64,000 bases of DNA. It comes from Hymenobacter negativus. Lineage in GTDB: Bacteria > Bacteroidota > Bacteroidia > Cytophagales > Hymenobacteraceae. The stretch lies in NCBI RefSeq assembly GCF_016056375.1, contig NZ_JAEDAE010000008.1, forward strand, positions 124,001 through 188,000. Reading direction: 5' to 3'. Below are positions 51,234-59,578 of the stretch, one piece after another. The notes below the pieces were generated by a model, which saw nothing but the letters and a program-made list of their open reading frames with translations, had not been told where the DNA came from and made no database searches. The position numbers and the translations under genes were made by a program. Positions within the stretch are counted from its first letter, which is position 1, and every line of letters starts with the position of its first letter.

Positions 51234-51265
51234 CCGCACACGCGGGACCGGCTTTGTGGTTTATA
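51234..51265 (+). terminator. Terminator after ferritin-like pair 1
   Basis: AAAGCCGGTTCCGC and GCGGGACCGGCTTT pair with one mismatch. The hairpin is repeated, with changes, after pair 2 at 53181. Confidence 0.6.
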
Positions 51266-51310
51266 ATATCCGCCGAGGCCGGGGTTTCGTTTCCGGGGTG
51301 TGCAACGAGT

Positions 51311-51318
51311 TAGCTTTG
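51311..51318 (+). promoter_or_regulatory. -7 promoter element before ferritin-like pair 2
   Basis: Exact TAGCTTTG, 140 bases before the ATG at 51451. It follows the pair 1 hairpin, as the corresponding box does after pair 2. Confidence 0.45.
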
Positions 51319-51450
51319 TATCGGCATCTTCTAACCGAATCCGCTTCAGCCTTCGGGAAATGGGCTGGTTGCGGGTTTCGCACCGGCCCGGCCCCGAGCC
51401 AATGGCTTTCGCAGTTGCCCCTCCTTTTGCTCATCAAACGCTATTTTCTC

Positions 51451-52200
51451 ATGTCCGATACGCTTCGGCCCACTGATTCTCAAAGCCCGCAGCCGGTGCA
51501 GCCCTTGCTGGCACGCATCAAGCGCCGGTCCTTCTTTATGTATGCCGGCGCTACGGCCGGGGCTACGGCGCTGGCCCTGGCCGGCTGTTCGAAGGATGAA
51601 ACCACGCCCAGCAGTGCCGCCACCAACGTCAGCTTCGGCACTGGCGATGCCAGCGTGCTCAACTACGCCTACGCCCTCGAGCAGCTCGAAGCTGCCTTCT
51701 ACGCCAAGGTGGCCGCCCTCACCACCTCGCCACTGCTGGCCGCCGAAGTGCCGTATTTTGCCAAATTGGCCACCCATGAGGCCATTCACCGTGACTTTCT
51801 GCGCACGGCCATCAACCGCGACTTCGGCGGCACCATCATTCCCGACCTCACGCCGAAATTCGACAGCATCGACTTCACCAAGCGTGTGAAGGCCGCTACC
51901 GATACCAAGCTGGGCATTCTCGATGCCGCCAAGGCATTTGAGGACCTGGGCGTGGCGGCCTATAATGGCGCGGCCAAGCTTTTCAAAGGCTCGGTGTACT
52001 TGGGCATTGCGGGCCAGATTGTGTCGGTCGAGGCGCGGCACGCCGCCTACGTGCGCGACCTGATTACCCCCGGCTCCTTTGCCACTAACGAGGGAACCGA
52101 TGTGCTCGGCTTCGACCGGCAGCTGACGCCGACCGCCGTATTCGCCATCGCGCAAACCTTCGTGGAGCAAAAGCTCGACGCCAGCACCATCGGCCAGTAA
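51451..52200 (+). CDS. Tat-exported ferritin-like lipoprotein, pair 2 member A
   Basis: A 249-residue paralogue of pair 1 member A. The signal region (IKRRSFFMYAGATAGATALA, lipobox LAGC) is nearly identical. All predicted metal ligands are kept: LEQLEAAFY, THEAIH, AFEDLG, VEARH. The region after the signal is more divergent, which suggests recent duplication followed by change outside the core. ATG 51451; the frame is open upstream to 51217 but that part overlaps terminator and promoter DNA. Confidence 0.87.
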   Translation: MSDTLRPTDSQSPQPVQPLLARIKRRSFFMYAGATAGATALALAGCSKDETTPSSAATNVSFGTGDASVLNYAYALEQLEAAFYAKVAALTTSPLLAAEVPYFAKLATHEAIHRDFLRTAINRDFGGTIIPDLTPKFDSIDFTKRVKAATDTKLGILDAAKAFEDLGVAAYNGAAKLFKGSVYLGIAGQIVSVEARHAAYVRDLITPGSFATNEGTDVLGFDRQLTPTAVFAIAQTFVEQKLDASTIGQ

Positions 52201-52227
52201 TCCTCTTCTTCCGACTTCTTTTTTGCC

Positions 52228-53142
52228 ATGAATTTTTTCAACATCATCGACCTGCTGGCGGAAGCTGACCCCGACGTACTGGACCGTTTCAGCTCGCGCC
52301 GCGCCGTGTTCAACTCGCTGGGCACTGTGGCCCAGCGCGCGGCCCTGGCCACCTCGCCCCTGTTTCTGGGCGCTTTATTCCAGAAGGCCTACGCCGGCAC
52401 GGCCTCGCTGCCCACCGACATCCTGAACTACGCCCTGACCCTAGAGCTGCTCGAAGCCGACTTTTACCGCCAGTTCCTCGCCGCCGGCCAGATTCCGGCC
52501 GGCGCGGCCTTCGATGCCATCACCGTCATCAAAACCCACGAGGACGCGCATGTAGCCTACCTGCACGATGCCGTCATCAAGGCCGGAGGCACGCCGGTCA
52601 CAGGCTCAAGCACAGCCGGCATCCGCTTCAACCCCAGCCTGCTGCCCGCCACCTACGCCGACCAGCTGAAGTATGCCCAGGTGTTGGAAGACACCGGCGT
52701 GCGCGCCTACAAAGGCCGCGCCGCCGAGCTAATTGGCACCGATTTGCTTACGCCGGTGCTCCAGATTCACTCCATCGAGGCCCGGCACGCGGCGCATATT
52801 CGCACCATGCGCGGCCAGCAGCCTTGGGTGAGCATTGGCGACGACCTGGCCGCCGATGCCAACTACAAAGCCGCCTATACCAGCGGCGTAGCCAGCAGCA
52901 CGCGCACCACCGTCGCCCTCGGCGGCACCACCTACGGCATCCCAGCCTTCAACCCGGCCCAGCCCAGCCCCCAGGAAAGTAATTTGCAGCAGGGAGCGGC
53001 CGGCACGAAACTCGCCCTGCTCATCACCACGGGCATCGGCAGCACCACGTACCTGCCCGATGATGCCGCTGCCGCCTTCGACGAGCCCTTGCAGGCCGCT
53101 GAGGTACTGGACTCTTCCCGCGCCGGCGGGCTGCTGGCTTAA
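52228..53142 (+). CDS. Exported ferritin-like protein, pair 2 member B
   Basis: A 304-residue paralogue of pair 1 member B, with the signal SSRRAVFNSLGTVAQRAALA ... KAYAG. Metal ligands LELLEADFY, THEDAH, VLEDTGVRAYKG and IEARHAAHIR are all present. It starts 27 bases after its partner and ends before a strong hairpin, forming the second full cassette. Confidence 0.87.
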   Translation: MNFFNIIDLLAEADPDVLDRFSSRRAVFNSLGTVAQRAALATSPLFLGALFQKAYAGTASLPTDILNYALTLELLEADFYRQFLAAGQIPAGAAFDAITVIKTHEDAHVAYLHDAVIKAGGTPVTGSSTAGIRFNPSLLPATYADQLKYAQVLEDTGVRAYKGRAAELIGTDLLTPVLQIHSIEARHAAHIRTMRGQQPWVSIGDDLAADANYKAAYTSGVASSTRTTVALGGTTYGIPAFNPAQPSPQESNLQQGAAGTKLALLITTGIGSTTYLPDDAAAAFDEPLQAAEVLDSSRAGGLLA

Positions 53143-53180
53143 GCCATAACCACACTCTGAGCGGCACTCTTTCGGCTGCC

Positions 53181-53218
53181 AGCCGGTTCTGCCCCGCGCA
53201 GGACCGGCTTTGTTTTTT
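53181..53218 (+). terminator. Terminator after ferritin-like pair 2
   Basis: AGCCGGTTCTGC and GCAGGACCGGCT pair with one mismatch, followed by TTTGTTTTTT. Related to the hairpin at 51234. Confidence 0.8.
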
Positions 53219-53249
53219 AGGGCTTTGCAACCAATGGATGGGTAGCGAG

Positions 53250-53257
53250 TACCTTTG
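53250..53257 (+). promoter_or_regulatory. -7 promoter element before ferritin-like pair 3
   Basis: Exact TACCTTTG, 54 bases before the ATG at 53312, predicted leader about 47 nt. Confidence 0.5.
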
Positions 53258-53311
53258 TAATGGCTGGAACCCGGCTTCTCGGGTTAGCGGGCTGGCTTGA
53301 ATACTTTACGA

Positions 53312-54034
53312 ATGTCTGACCACACTTTTTTGCCCGCCTGGCGGGAGCAGTCGCTGGGGCGACGCGTGTTTCTACGGGTTTCGGCGGCTTCGGCGGCCTC
53401 AGTGGCTCTGATTGCGGCCGGCTGCTCGGGTACTACTACCACCCCCACTCCTGCCGACCCTTACCAGCTGGCTCTACCAGCCGGCGACTCGGGCCTGCTG
53501 TACTACGCCTACCTGCTGGCCCTGGCCCAGATTACGCTCTACCAGAAAGTAGTAGACGCTCCGCCCACGGACCTGACCACTGCCGAGCGCGCCGTTTTTG
53601 CCGACCTGCGCGACCATGAGGTAGTGCATCAGAAAACCATTAGTTACCTCATCGACACGACGGGCGCTACGCAACTGGTTCCTACCGACTTCGTGTTCAA
53701 TCTCAGCAAATTCACGCTCAGCACCCGCGCGGGTGTGCTGGCAGCCGCTCAGCAGGTTGCCGACCTCGTGGCGGCTGCTTACCCGGTGCTGCTGACGTTG
53801 TTCACCACCAGCAGCGTGCCGCAGCGCACCATTCTGCTCAAGATGTCGTCGGTGCAGGCCCGCCAGGCCGCGGCAGTGCGCGACCTGCTCACGCCCGGCT
53901 CCTTTGCCAACAGCGACGTGGTGGACAGCGCCGGCCAGCTGCTCACCAAAACCCCTACCGAAGTGATGACGGCACTGGCCCCCTACTTCGCTCCTTACGT
54001 TATTTCCGTGGCCAGCCTGGCTGTTCCTGTATGA
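53312..54034 (+). CDS. Degenerate ferritin-like lipoprotein, pair 3 member A
   Basis: A 240-residue diverged paralogue of the A proteins. The twin-arginine lipoprotein signal is kept (GRRVFLRVSAASAASVALIA, lipobox AAGC, C38). Most metal ligands are lost: the first-helix glutamate is A70 (LLALAQITLY), the third-helix glutamate is alanine (QVADLVAAAY), and the last-helix E and H are both Q (VQARQAA). Only E103 and H106 (DHEVVH) remain. It is unlikely to hold a normal di-metal centre. ATG 53312; its stop overlaps the next start in ATGA. Confidence 0.82.
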   Translation: MSDHTFLPAWREQSLGRRVFLRVSAASAASVALIAAGCSGTTTTPTPADPYQLALPAGDSGLLYYAYLLALAQITLYQKVVDAPPTDLTTAERAVFADLRDHEVVHQKTISYLIDTTGATQLVPTDFVFNLSKFTLSTRAGVLAAAQQVADLVAAAYPVLLTLFTTSSVPQRTILLKMSSVQARQAAAVRDLLTPGSFANSDVVDSAGQLLTKTPTEVMTALAPYFAPYVISVASLAVPV

Positions 54035-54879
54035 AGCTGATTTCCATTCTTGACCACCTAGCGGCTGCGCCCGCCACTGCCGCGCCGGCCCCCCGCCGCG
54101 CCCTGCTGGCCCAGCTGGGGCGGGCCGCCGTGGCGGCACTGCCGCTGGGGGCAGCCCTGCCCGCCGCCGCCGCGCCAGCCGATACGTCCTACGATGCCGT
54201 GACGCAGCTGCTCCAGCTCGAACGCACGCAGGTTGCTCTTTATACCCAGGCCCTGGCCGCTACCGGCCTCATCCCGGCGGCGCAAACTGCCGATTTTCAG
54301 CGCCTGTTGGCCCACCAGACCCAGCACGCCGCCCTGTTCCTCAAAGCCCTGCAGGATGCCGGAGCCATTGTACCCGCCCTGCCCCGGTTCGATTTCAGCG
54401 GCAAGCACGGCGTGGCCACCAACCCCGAGCTGTTTCCTAACGTGCTCACGAACTATGACGCCTTCCTGGCCCTGGCCCAGCAACTGGAAGACCTGAGCGT
54501 GCGCCTCTACCAAACACAGTCCATTAATATCAGCGACTCGCAGCTGCTGCGGGCCGCGCTGCGCATTCACGCCGTGGAGGCCCAGCATTCGGCCCACATT
54601 CGCGGGCTGCGCAAGGGCCGGGGCGCAGTAGTGCAAAACTGGCCCAGCGAGGAAGACACCGCTATAGTGCGTCCCGCTGCCGCCCAAGCCTTGACCACGG
54701 CCGCTACGGGCGGCGAAGAAAATGGTGTTCAGTACGTAACGCCGGGGGTGCCAATTCCATTCGCTTCTTTGCTGCTCATCAGCACCAACACGGCCATTCA
54801 CGACCCGGCGCTGGCCGAGGCTTTTGATGAGCCCGTAAGCAGCGCAGCAGCTCAGGCAGCCCTGAATTTGTTCGTGTAA
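54031..54879 (+). CDS. Exported ferritin-like protein, pair 3 member B
   Basis: A 282-residue diverged paralogue of the B proteins. It has a shortened signal (PRRALLAQLGRAAVAALPLG ... AAPA) and keeps most ligands: E in LLQLERTQVALY, E in QLEDLSVRLY, and E/H in VEAQHSAHIRG. The second-helix glutamate is replaced by glutamine (AHQTQH). Translation is coupled to member A through the ATGA overlap, tighter than in the other two pairs. Confidence 0.84.
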   Translation: MKLISILDHLAAAPATAAPAPRRALLAQLGRAAVAALPLGAALPAAAAPADTSYDAVTQLLQLERTQVALYTQALAATGLIPAAQTADFQRLLAHQTQHAALFLKALQDAGAIVPALPRFDFSGKHGVATNPELFPNVLTNYDAFLALAQQLEDLSVRLYQTQSINISDSQLLRAALRIHAVEAQHSAHIRGLRKGRGAVVQNWPSEEDTAIVRPAAAQALTTAATGGEENGVQYVTPGVPIPFASLLLISTNTAIHDPALAEAFDEPVSSAAAQAALNLFV

Positions 54880-54910
54880 CCCGCACTTATAAAATTTTGG
54901 CTTTTTATCC

Positions 54911-54938
54911 AAAAAGAGTGGCCCTGGCTGCTCTTTTT
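54911..54938 (+). terminator. Terminator after ferritin-like pair 3
   Basis: AAAAAGAG and CTCTTTTT form a stem with an inner GGCC/GGC extension, 31 bases after the last stop codon; ends in a T-run. Confidence 0.65.
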
Positions 54939-55091
54939 GCGTATCCGGCCCGCTAGTGTTCCACTTCAGGAGCACCATGGATTGTGAAAATCTTAAGTAT
55001 ATATATTAACTTTAATATCCGACAGCAAGTCTTATCAATTAATATTGCTGCGCTTCTACTTACTATTTCACCGTCCTTTTTTCCCCACCCT

Positions 55092-55298
55092 ATGCTGGAT
55101 TACGTGAAAATGATTCTGACCAAGGTCAGCTTCAACAAAGCCCTGTTTGAGAAAGAACTGCGCAAAGCCCTCAAAATGATAAAGCCCGCCGAACTGCCTG
55201 ACTTCCGCACCTGGTGCTACCGGCAGTTTGTGCGCCTCTACCGCCGGGTGCTCAAGCGGGTATTTGCCAGCACCACGCCGGAAATCGGCCTGGCCTAG
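55092..55298 (+). CDS. Small basic conserved-looking protein
   Basis: A 68-residue, strongly basic protein beginning MLDYVKMILTKVSFNKALFE. It is predicted to be mostly helical (KELRKALKMIKP; WCYRQFVRLYRRVLKRVF) with no signal. I think similar small proteins occur in related genomes, but cannot name the family. It might bind nucleic acid or a membrane. The frame is open upstream to 54984, but that region is AT-rich and not protein-like. It converges with queG, 25 bases apart. Confidence 0.6.
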   Translation: MLDYVKMILTKVSFNKALFEKELRKALKMIKPAELPDFRTWCYRQFVRLYRRVLKRVFASTTPEIGLA

Positions 55299-55322
55299 GA
55301 AAAGCCCCCGCGCGGGCCGACG

Positions 55323-56252
55323 CTATTCGGCCACAAACCTGATGTTGCGTTTCAGCCCTTCGTAACCCGTGCGCTTCACGGCCGACTGACGGAACAGCTC
55401 CGTAAATAATTCGTGGGTGATTTCGCGCCAGTCGCCGGGCGTCAGGTCTTTGAGGCCGGGCGCGGGGTTGAACTGTGGCTCGTTGTGCGGCTTCGCAAAG
55501 CGGTTCCAAGGGCACACGTCCTGGCAGATGTCGCAGCCGAAAATCCAGTTGCCAAACTGCCCGGCCACCTCGGTCGGAATCTGGTCTTTGAGCTCGATGG
55601 TGAAGTAGCTGATGCATTTGCTGCCGTCTACCACGTAGGGCTCGGTGATGGCTTGGGTGGGGCAGGCATCCACGCACTTGGTACAGGTGCCGCAATAGTC
55701 GCGGATGGGGCCGTCGGCGGGTAGCTCTACATCCACAATCAGCTCGGCAATGAAGTAGAACGAGCCCGTGCCGGGTGTTATTAGGTTCGAATTTTTACCT
55801 ACCCAGCCGAGGCCGGATTTCCTGGCCCAGGCCTTGTCCAGCACCGGCGCCGAATCAACGAAACACCGCCCGCCAATGGCACCGATTTCAGCTTCCATGT
55901 CGGCCAGCAACGTTTTCAGCTTGTCTTTGATGACGAAGTGATAGTCGCGGCCGTAGGCGTATTTGCTGATTTTGAGGGTGTCGTCGGGCTGCTGGGTTTC
56001 CGATGCGGGGTAGTAGTTGAGCAGCAGCGAAATCACCGATTTGGCCCCGTCTACAAGCAGGCGCGGGTCGAGGCGCTTGTCGAAATGGTTTTCCATGTAG
56101 CCCATCTTGCCGTTCATGCGGCGCGTGAGCCAGGTTTCGAGGCGTGGGGCTTCTTCCTCCAGGAATTCCGCTTTCGAAATGCCGCAGGCCATAAAGCCGA
56201 GCTCGGCAGCACGGCGCTTGATGAAGGGAGCCCATTGGGACTGGGGAAGCAT
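55323..56252 (-). CDS. queG: Epoxyqueuosine reductase
   Basis: A 309-residue enzyme that makes queuosine from epoxyqueuosine in tRNA, using cobalamin and two [4Fe-4S] clusters. Cluster ligands are in [17 protein letters not shown] and [27 protein letters not shown] and [13 protein letters not shown] are family motifs. ATG 56252 is used; the frame upstream to 56315 reads [11 protein letters not shown], which comes from the repeat element at 56284, not from a real N-terminus. Confidence 0.95.
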   Translation of the reverse strand: MLPQSQWAPFIKRRAAELGFMACGISKAEFLEEEAPRLETWLTRRMNGKMGYMENHFDKRLDPRLLVDGAKSVISLLLNYYPASETQQPDDTLKISKYAYGRDYHFVIKDKLKTLLADMEAEIGAIGGRCFVDSAPVLDKAWARKSGLGWVGKNSNLITPGTGSFYFIAELIVDVELPADGPIRDYCGTCTKCVDACPTQAITEPYVVDGSKCISYFTIELKDQIPTEVAGQFGNWIFGCDICQDVCPWNRFAKPHNEPQFNPAPGLKDLTPGDWREITHELFTELFRQSAVKRTGYEGLKRNIRFVAE

Positions 56253-56283
56253 GGGCAATGGAATTGATAACAGGTAAAAATAG

Positions 56284-56380
56284 GTCATCCTGAGCGCAGC
56301 GAAGGACCTTATCACGCTTAGCCGACTGTGCTGAACAATCTTTTAGGCGTGATAAGGTCCTTCGCTGCACTCAGGATGAC
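56284..56380. repeat. GTCATCCT-family inverted repeat (queG-ruvB gap)
   Basis: Arms 56284-56317 and 56347-56380 pair at 33 of 34 positions. The core GTCATCCTGAGCGCAGCGAA is shared with the element at 57553. It explains the false RSFAALRMT reading frames around it. Confidence 0.8.
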
Positions 56381-56401
56381 GGACAATATAAGGCGACAGC
56401 C

Positions 56402-57457
56402 TTACGAGGTTATCTCATCAAACAAGCTCGCGCCGTTATTGCCGCGCAAGTGGTTTGGCAGCAGGCGGCCGAGGTGCTGGTACGCGGCCTCGGTGGCCTC
56501 ACGGCCGCGCGAGGTGCGCTTGATGTAGCCTTCCTGAATCAGGAACGGCTCGTACACTTCTTCGATGGTTTCGCCTTCCTCACCGCAGGCGGTGGCAATG
56601 GTGCTGATGCCCACCGGGCCACCCTTGAACTTGTCGATGATGGTGGTCAGGATGCGCTTGTCCATGTCGTCGAGGCCGCGGGCGTCTACATCGAGGGCGT
56701 TAAGGGCAAACTGCGCGATTTCGACCGTGATGGTGCCGTCACCCTTGATTTGGGCGAAGTCGCGGGTGCGGCGCAGCAGGTTGTTGGCGATGCGGGGCGT
56801 GCCGCGCGAGCGACGGGCAATTTCAAAGGCCGCGTCCTCGTGGATGGGCGTGCCCAGAATCTCGGCCGAGCGCTGCACAATGCTGGTCAGCAGCTTGGAG
56901 TCGTAATACTCCAAGCGGGCCGAGATACCGAAACGTGCCCGCAGCGGGGCCGTGAGCATGCCCGAGCGCGTGGTAGCGCCCACCAGGGTGAAGGGCGACA
57001 GCGAAATCTGCACCGAGCGGGCATTCGGGCCCGAATCGAGCATGATGTCGATGCGGTAATCCTCCATCGCCGAATACAAGTATTCTTCCACCACGGGGTT
57101 GAGGCGGTGGATTTCGTCGATGAACAGCACGTCGTGTGGCTCCAGGTTGGTGAGCAGGCCAGCGAGGTCGCTGGGCTTGTCGAGCACGGGGCCACTGGTC
57201 ATCTTGATGCCCGAACCCAGCTCGTTGGCAATGATGTGCGATAGGGTAGTTTTGCCCAGGCCGGGAGGGCCGTGCAGCAACACGTGGTCGAGGGCATCGC
57301 CGCGCATTTTGGCGGCGGCCACAAACACTTTCAGGTTCTCCAGAATCTTGTCCTGGCCCGTAAAATCGTCGAAACTGAGCGGCCGGAGGGCTTTGTCGAT
57401 GTCCTTGTCGGTGGCATCAAACCCGTCGGTGCCACCGGTAAGATAGGCTTCGCGCAT
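56402..57457 (-). CDS. ruvB: Holliday junction branch migration helicase RuvB
   Basis: A 351-residue AAA+ motor that moves Holliday junctions with RuvA. Walker [10 protein letters not shown], Walker [10 protein letters not shown], sensor GATTRSGML and the arginine finger region [10 protein letters not shown] are present, with the C-terminal winged helix ([18 protein letters not shown]). Full length. It lies between two repeats of the same family. Confidence 0.97.
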   Translation of the reverse strand: MREAYLTGGTDGFDATDKDIDKALRPLSFDDFTGQDKILENLKVFVAAAKMRGDALDHVLLHGPPGLGKTTLSHIIANELGSGIKMTSGPVLDKPSDLAGLLTNLEPHDVLFIDEIHRLNPVVEEYLYSAMEDYRIDIMLDSGPNARSVQISLSPFTLVGATTRSGMLTAPLRARFGISARLEYYDSKLLTSIVQRSAEILGTPIHEDAAFEIARRSRGTPRIANNLLRRTRDFAQIKGDGTITVEIAQFALNALDVDARGLDDMDKRILTTIIDKFKGGPVGISTIATACGEEGETIEEVYEPFLIQEGYIKRTSRGREATEAAYQHLGRLLPNHLRGNNGASLFDEITS

Positions 57458-57552
57458 AATGATATTGCTAAAATGATTGGTCGGCGCTTGCTAAGCGTAT
57501 GAGTAACTAAATCAGCAGCGAAAAAGCTCCTTGCGTTGAATAAAAATCGGCT

Positions 57553-57636
57553 GTCATCCTGAGCGCAGCCAAGGACCTTATCAGGTTGGAGCGGCTATTC
57601 TGATGTGATAAGTTCCTTCGCTGCTCTCAGGATGAC
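57553..57636. repeat. GTCATCCT-family inverted repeat (ruvB-HIRAN gap)
   Basis: Arms 57553-57583 and 57606-57636 pair at about 28 of 31 positions, with the same GTCATCCTGAGCGCAGC core as the 56284 element but a different loop. Confidence 0.75.
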
Positions 57637-57660
57637 AAAAGGCCTCCAGAGGCCCCGTTC

Positions 57661-58008
57661 CTACTCGTGCAGCAGCACTTCGATGTCGAGGTGCAGCCAG
57701 TCGGTTTCCCAGGATTTGTGGTTGAGGCGGGCCGAAAGGTGCTTGCCGGCATCGAGCAGGCGGGCTACGGTCTCGTTGCGGCCCTCGGGCAGGTAGCCGA
57801 GCCAGACGTTGGCGGGGTCGGTGGCGGGGGCGGTGTGCACCTGCACGGCCCAGTCGTCGTAGTGGTTATCGGCTTCGCGGCTTAGGTGCAGGGCCTGGCC
57901 CACCTTTAGCTTGGGCTCGTATTTTTCCAGGTTGGGGCGGTGCGAGGTGCCGGCCACGAGGCATTCGAGCAGCACAAGGGGTTCGGAAGCAGGGACGACT
58001 TTCATCAT
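57661..58008 (-). CDS. Stand-alone HIRAN domain protein
   Basis: A 115-residue protein consisting of one HIRAN-type domain: VAGTSHRPNLEKYEPKLKVG, LSREADNHYDDWAVQVH and LGYLPEGRNETVARLLDAGK. HIRAN domains bind 3' ends of single-stranded DNA in helicases such as HLTF; small stand-alone versions are common in bacteria with unknown roles. Start may be the second ATG codon (58005). It is 10 bases after the acyltransferase gene, so probably co-transcribed with it. Confidence 0.82.
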   Translation of the reverse strand: MMKVVPASEPLVLLECLVAGTSHRPNLEKYEPKLKVGQALHLSREADNHYDDWAVQVHTAPATDPANVWLGYLPEGRNETVARLLDAGKHLSARLNHKSWETDWLHLDIEVLLHE

Positions 58009-58017
58009 GGGGCCAAA

Positions 58018-59181
58018 TTACGGCACCGGGATGGCTTCTGCTACCGGCACGGCGGCCACAGCCGGCGTAACAAGCGGCGGAACCGGCCCGAAACGACTCC
58101 GCTTGTACCGCGCCTTGATGTAGTGGTTGCTGGGCATTTCCACGAAGCGGTGCAACAGGTAGCTCAGCACCATGCTCAGCACGAAGATGAGAGCGGCCAG
58201 CACGTACATGTTATCGAAGAGCCCGCGGTGGTCGTTCTCATACTTCAACCAACGGATTACCAGCTGGTGAATGAGGTAGAAGCTGAAACTGATTTCGCCC
58301 AACAACACCATCGTCCGGCCAGACAGTAGCGTCGAAAGGTAGCCCCGCTGGTAGGAAAACGAGAGGATTACGAAGGCAATGGGCAGCCAGTAGTAGCACG
58401 AATACCGGTACACGATGGCAAAGTCGCGGTGAAAGTGAAACACCGTGACGAAAGCCGCTAACGACAACACTTCGAGCGCGGTAGCACCCAGGCGGGAACG
58501 GTAGGCCCGGCCCACAAAGCCCTGCTTGTAAACCTGATGCAGGGCAATGCCCAGCAGAAAGTCGACCAGCCGGAAGAACGGATTGATGTAGAACAGCTTG
58601 TGGTACTCGTCTTCCTGCGATACCTGCATCAGAAACGGCACCGCGAGAAACAGTACCCACCCAAAGCGGAGCAGCAGCTTGTTGCGGACCAGCAGAAACA
58701 CCACGAACGGGAACGTGAAGTAGAAGAACATTTCATCCGAAATGCTCCACGACGGCCAGTTGTAGGAGAAATAGTACGGCATCTCCGGAATGAATGCCTG
58801 CAACAAGGTGGCGTTGGTGAACAGCACGTTGAGCCCGGTGGCCATGTTCTGGAAAGGGCCCGCGTATTCCTCGGCCGAATACAGCATAAGGCCCAGGGCC
58901 AGCAGCATGGTGACGAGGTGCAGCGGGTACACCCGGGCAATGCGGGCCACCCAGAATTCGCGAAACGACACCCGCCGGCTCAGCAGCCGCTCATCGTAGT
59001 TCAGCGACAGAATGAAACCGCTCAGGATAAAGAAGAAGCTGACCCCAATAAAGCCCTCGCCCATTACCAGCTCGTACCAGTGGGCATACCGGGGGTAGGT
59101 GGCCGCATCGAAGAACTGGATGTGGCTGGCAAACACCATGAAGGCAAACAGAAACCTCAGCGAGGTGAGCGGCTTAATCAT
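58018..59181 (-). CDS. Acyltransferase 3 family membrane protein
   Basis: A 387-residue integral membrane O-acyltransferase. It starts LTSLRFLFAFMVFASH with the conserved catalytic histidine, then GVSFFFILSGFILSLNY and about ten helices, with the family loop RIARVYPLH. Such enzymes acetylate or succinylate cell-surface glycans. A Pro/Val/Ala-rich tail (GPVPPLVTPAVAAVPVAEAI) ends the protein. ATG 59181 is chosen over 59439, because the upstream frame overlaps a transposase remnant. Confidence 0.9.
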   Translation of the reverse strand: MIKPLTSLRFLFAFMVFASHIQFFDAATYPRYAHWYELVMGEGFIGVSFFFILSGFILSLNYDERLLSRRVSFREFWVARIARVYPLHLVTMLLALGLMLYSAEEYAGPFQNMATGLNVLFTNATLLQAFIPEMPYYFSYNWPSWSISDEMFFYFTFPFVVFLLVRNKLLLRFGWVLFLAVPFLMQVSQEDEYHKLFYINPFFRLVDFLLGIALHQVYKQGFVGRAYRSRLGATALEVLSLAAFVTVFHFHRDFAIVYRYSCYYWLPIAFVILSFSYQRGYLSTLLSGRTMVLLGEISFSFYLIHQLVIRWLKYENDHRGLFDNMYVLAALIFVLSMVLSYLLHRFVEMPSNHYIKARYKRSRFGPVPPLVTPAVAAVPVAEAIPVP

Positions 59182-59315
59182 TGAGCTGTGCGTAACGGGA
59201 CTGCGCCCGCATGGGTTAGTGATTGGGTGATTTATCTGCCGGCCACTGGGGTAGAGAGGCGCTGGCAGGACGTGAATACCCTGGATTACGGGGCCGATGC
59301 CGTGCGTGGGAAAGA

Positions 59316-59519
59316 TTAACTGTGAAGCGCCTGCCCCAACAGACAGTTCTGGTTGAAACTGTACATCAGATAGCTGAACTGCTCGCTGACATTGCTGTTC
59401 GCACTGCCGCTGACTAAGTTCGTTACCGAAGTTTTGCACCGATAACGCTGCTTAACAAGAAGTAAAACTACGGTACGGATGGGAGTTTTACAGTGCAGAC
59501 ATAGTTGGGCAGGGCGCAT
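59316..59519 (-). pseudogene. Remnant resembling an IS1-family transposase N-terminus
   Basis: A minus-strand frame begins MRPAQLCLHCKTPIRTVVLL and continues VKQRYRCKT, resembling the zinc-ribbon start of IS1-type transposases (CxxC ... KQRYRCKxC). The second CxxC is broken (CKTSVTN), the spacer is shortened, and no catalytic part follows, so this is a decayed fragment. I saw no terminal inverted repeats. Confidence 0.4.
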
Positions 59520-59578
59520 TTTCAGGTTTTCTTCCCAATTTACCGTAGCCATCGTGCGTGGCAGCCCAGCCCTTCCCC

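Noticed and set aside
56253-56315. N-terminal extension [11 protein letters not shown] of QueG
   Set aside because: The residues are encoded by the inverted-repeat element, and the same peptide style appears next to the other copy at 57.6 kb.
4010-57636. CRISPR-like array from the repeated GTCATCCT units
   Set aside because: Copies are single inverted repeats spread over tens of kilobases, not regularly spaced direct repeats with spacers, and no cas genes are present.
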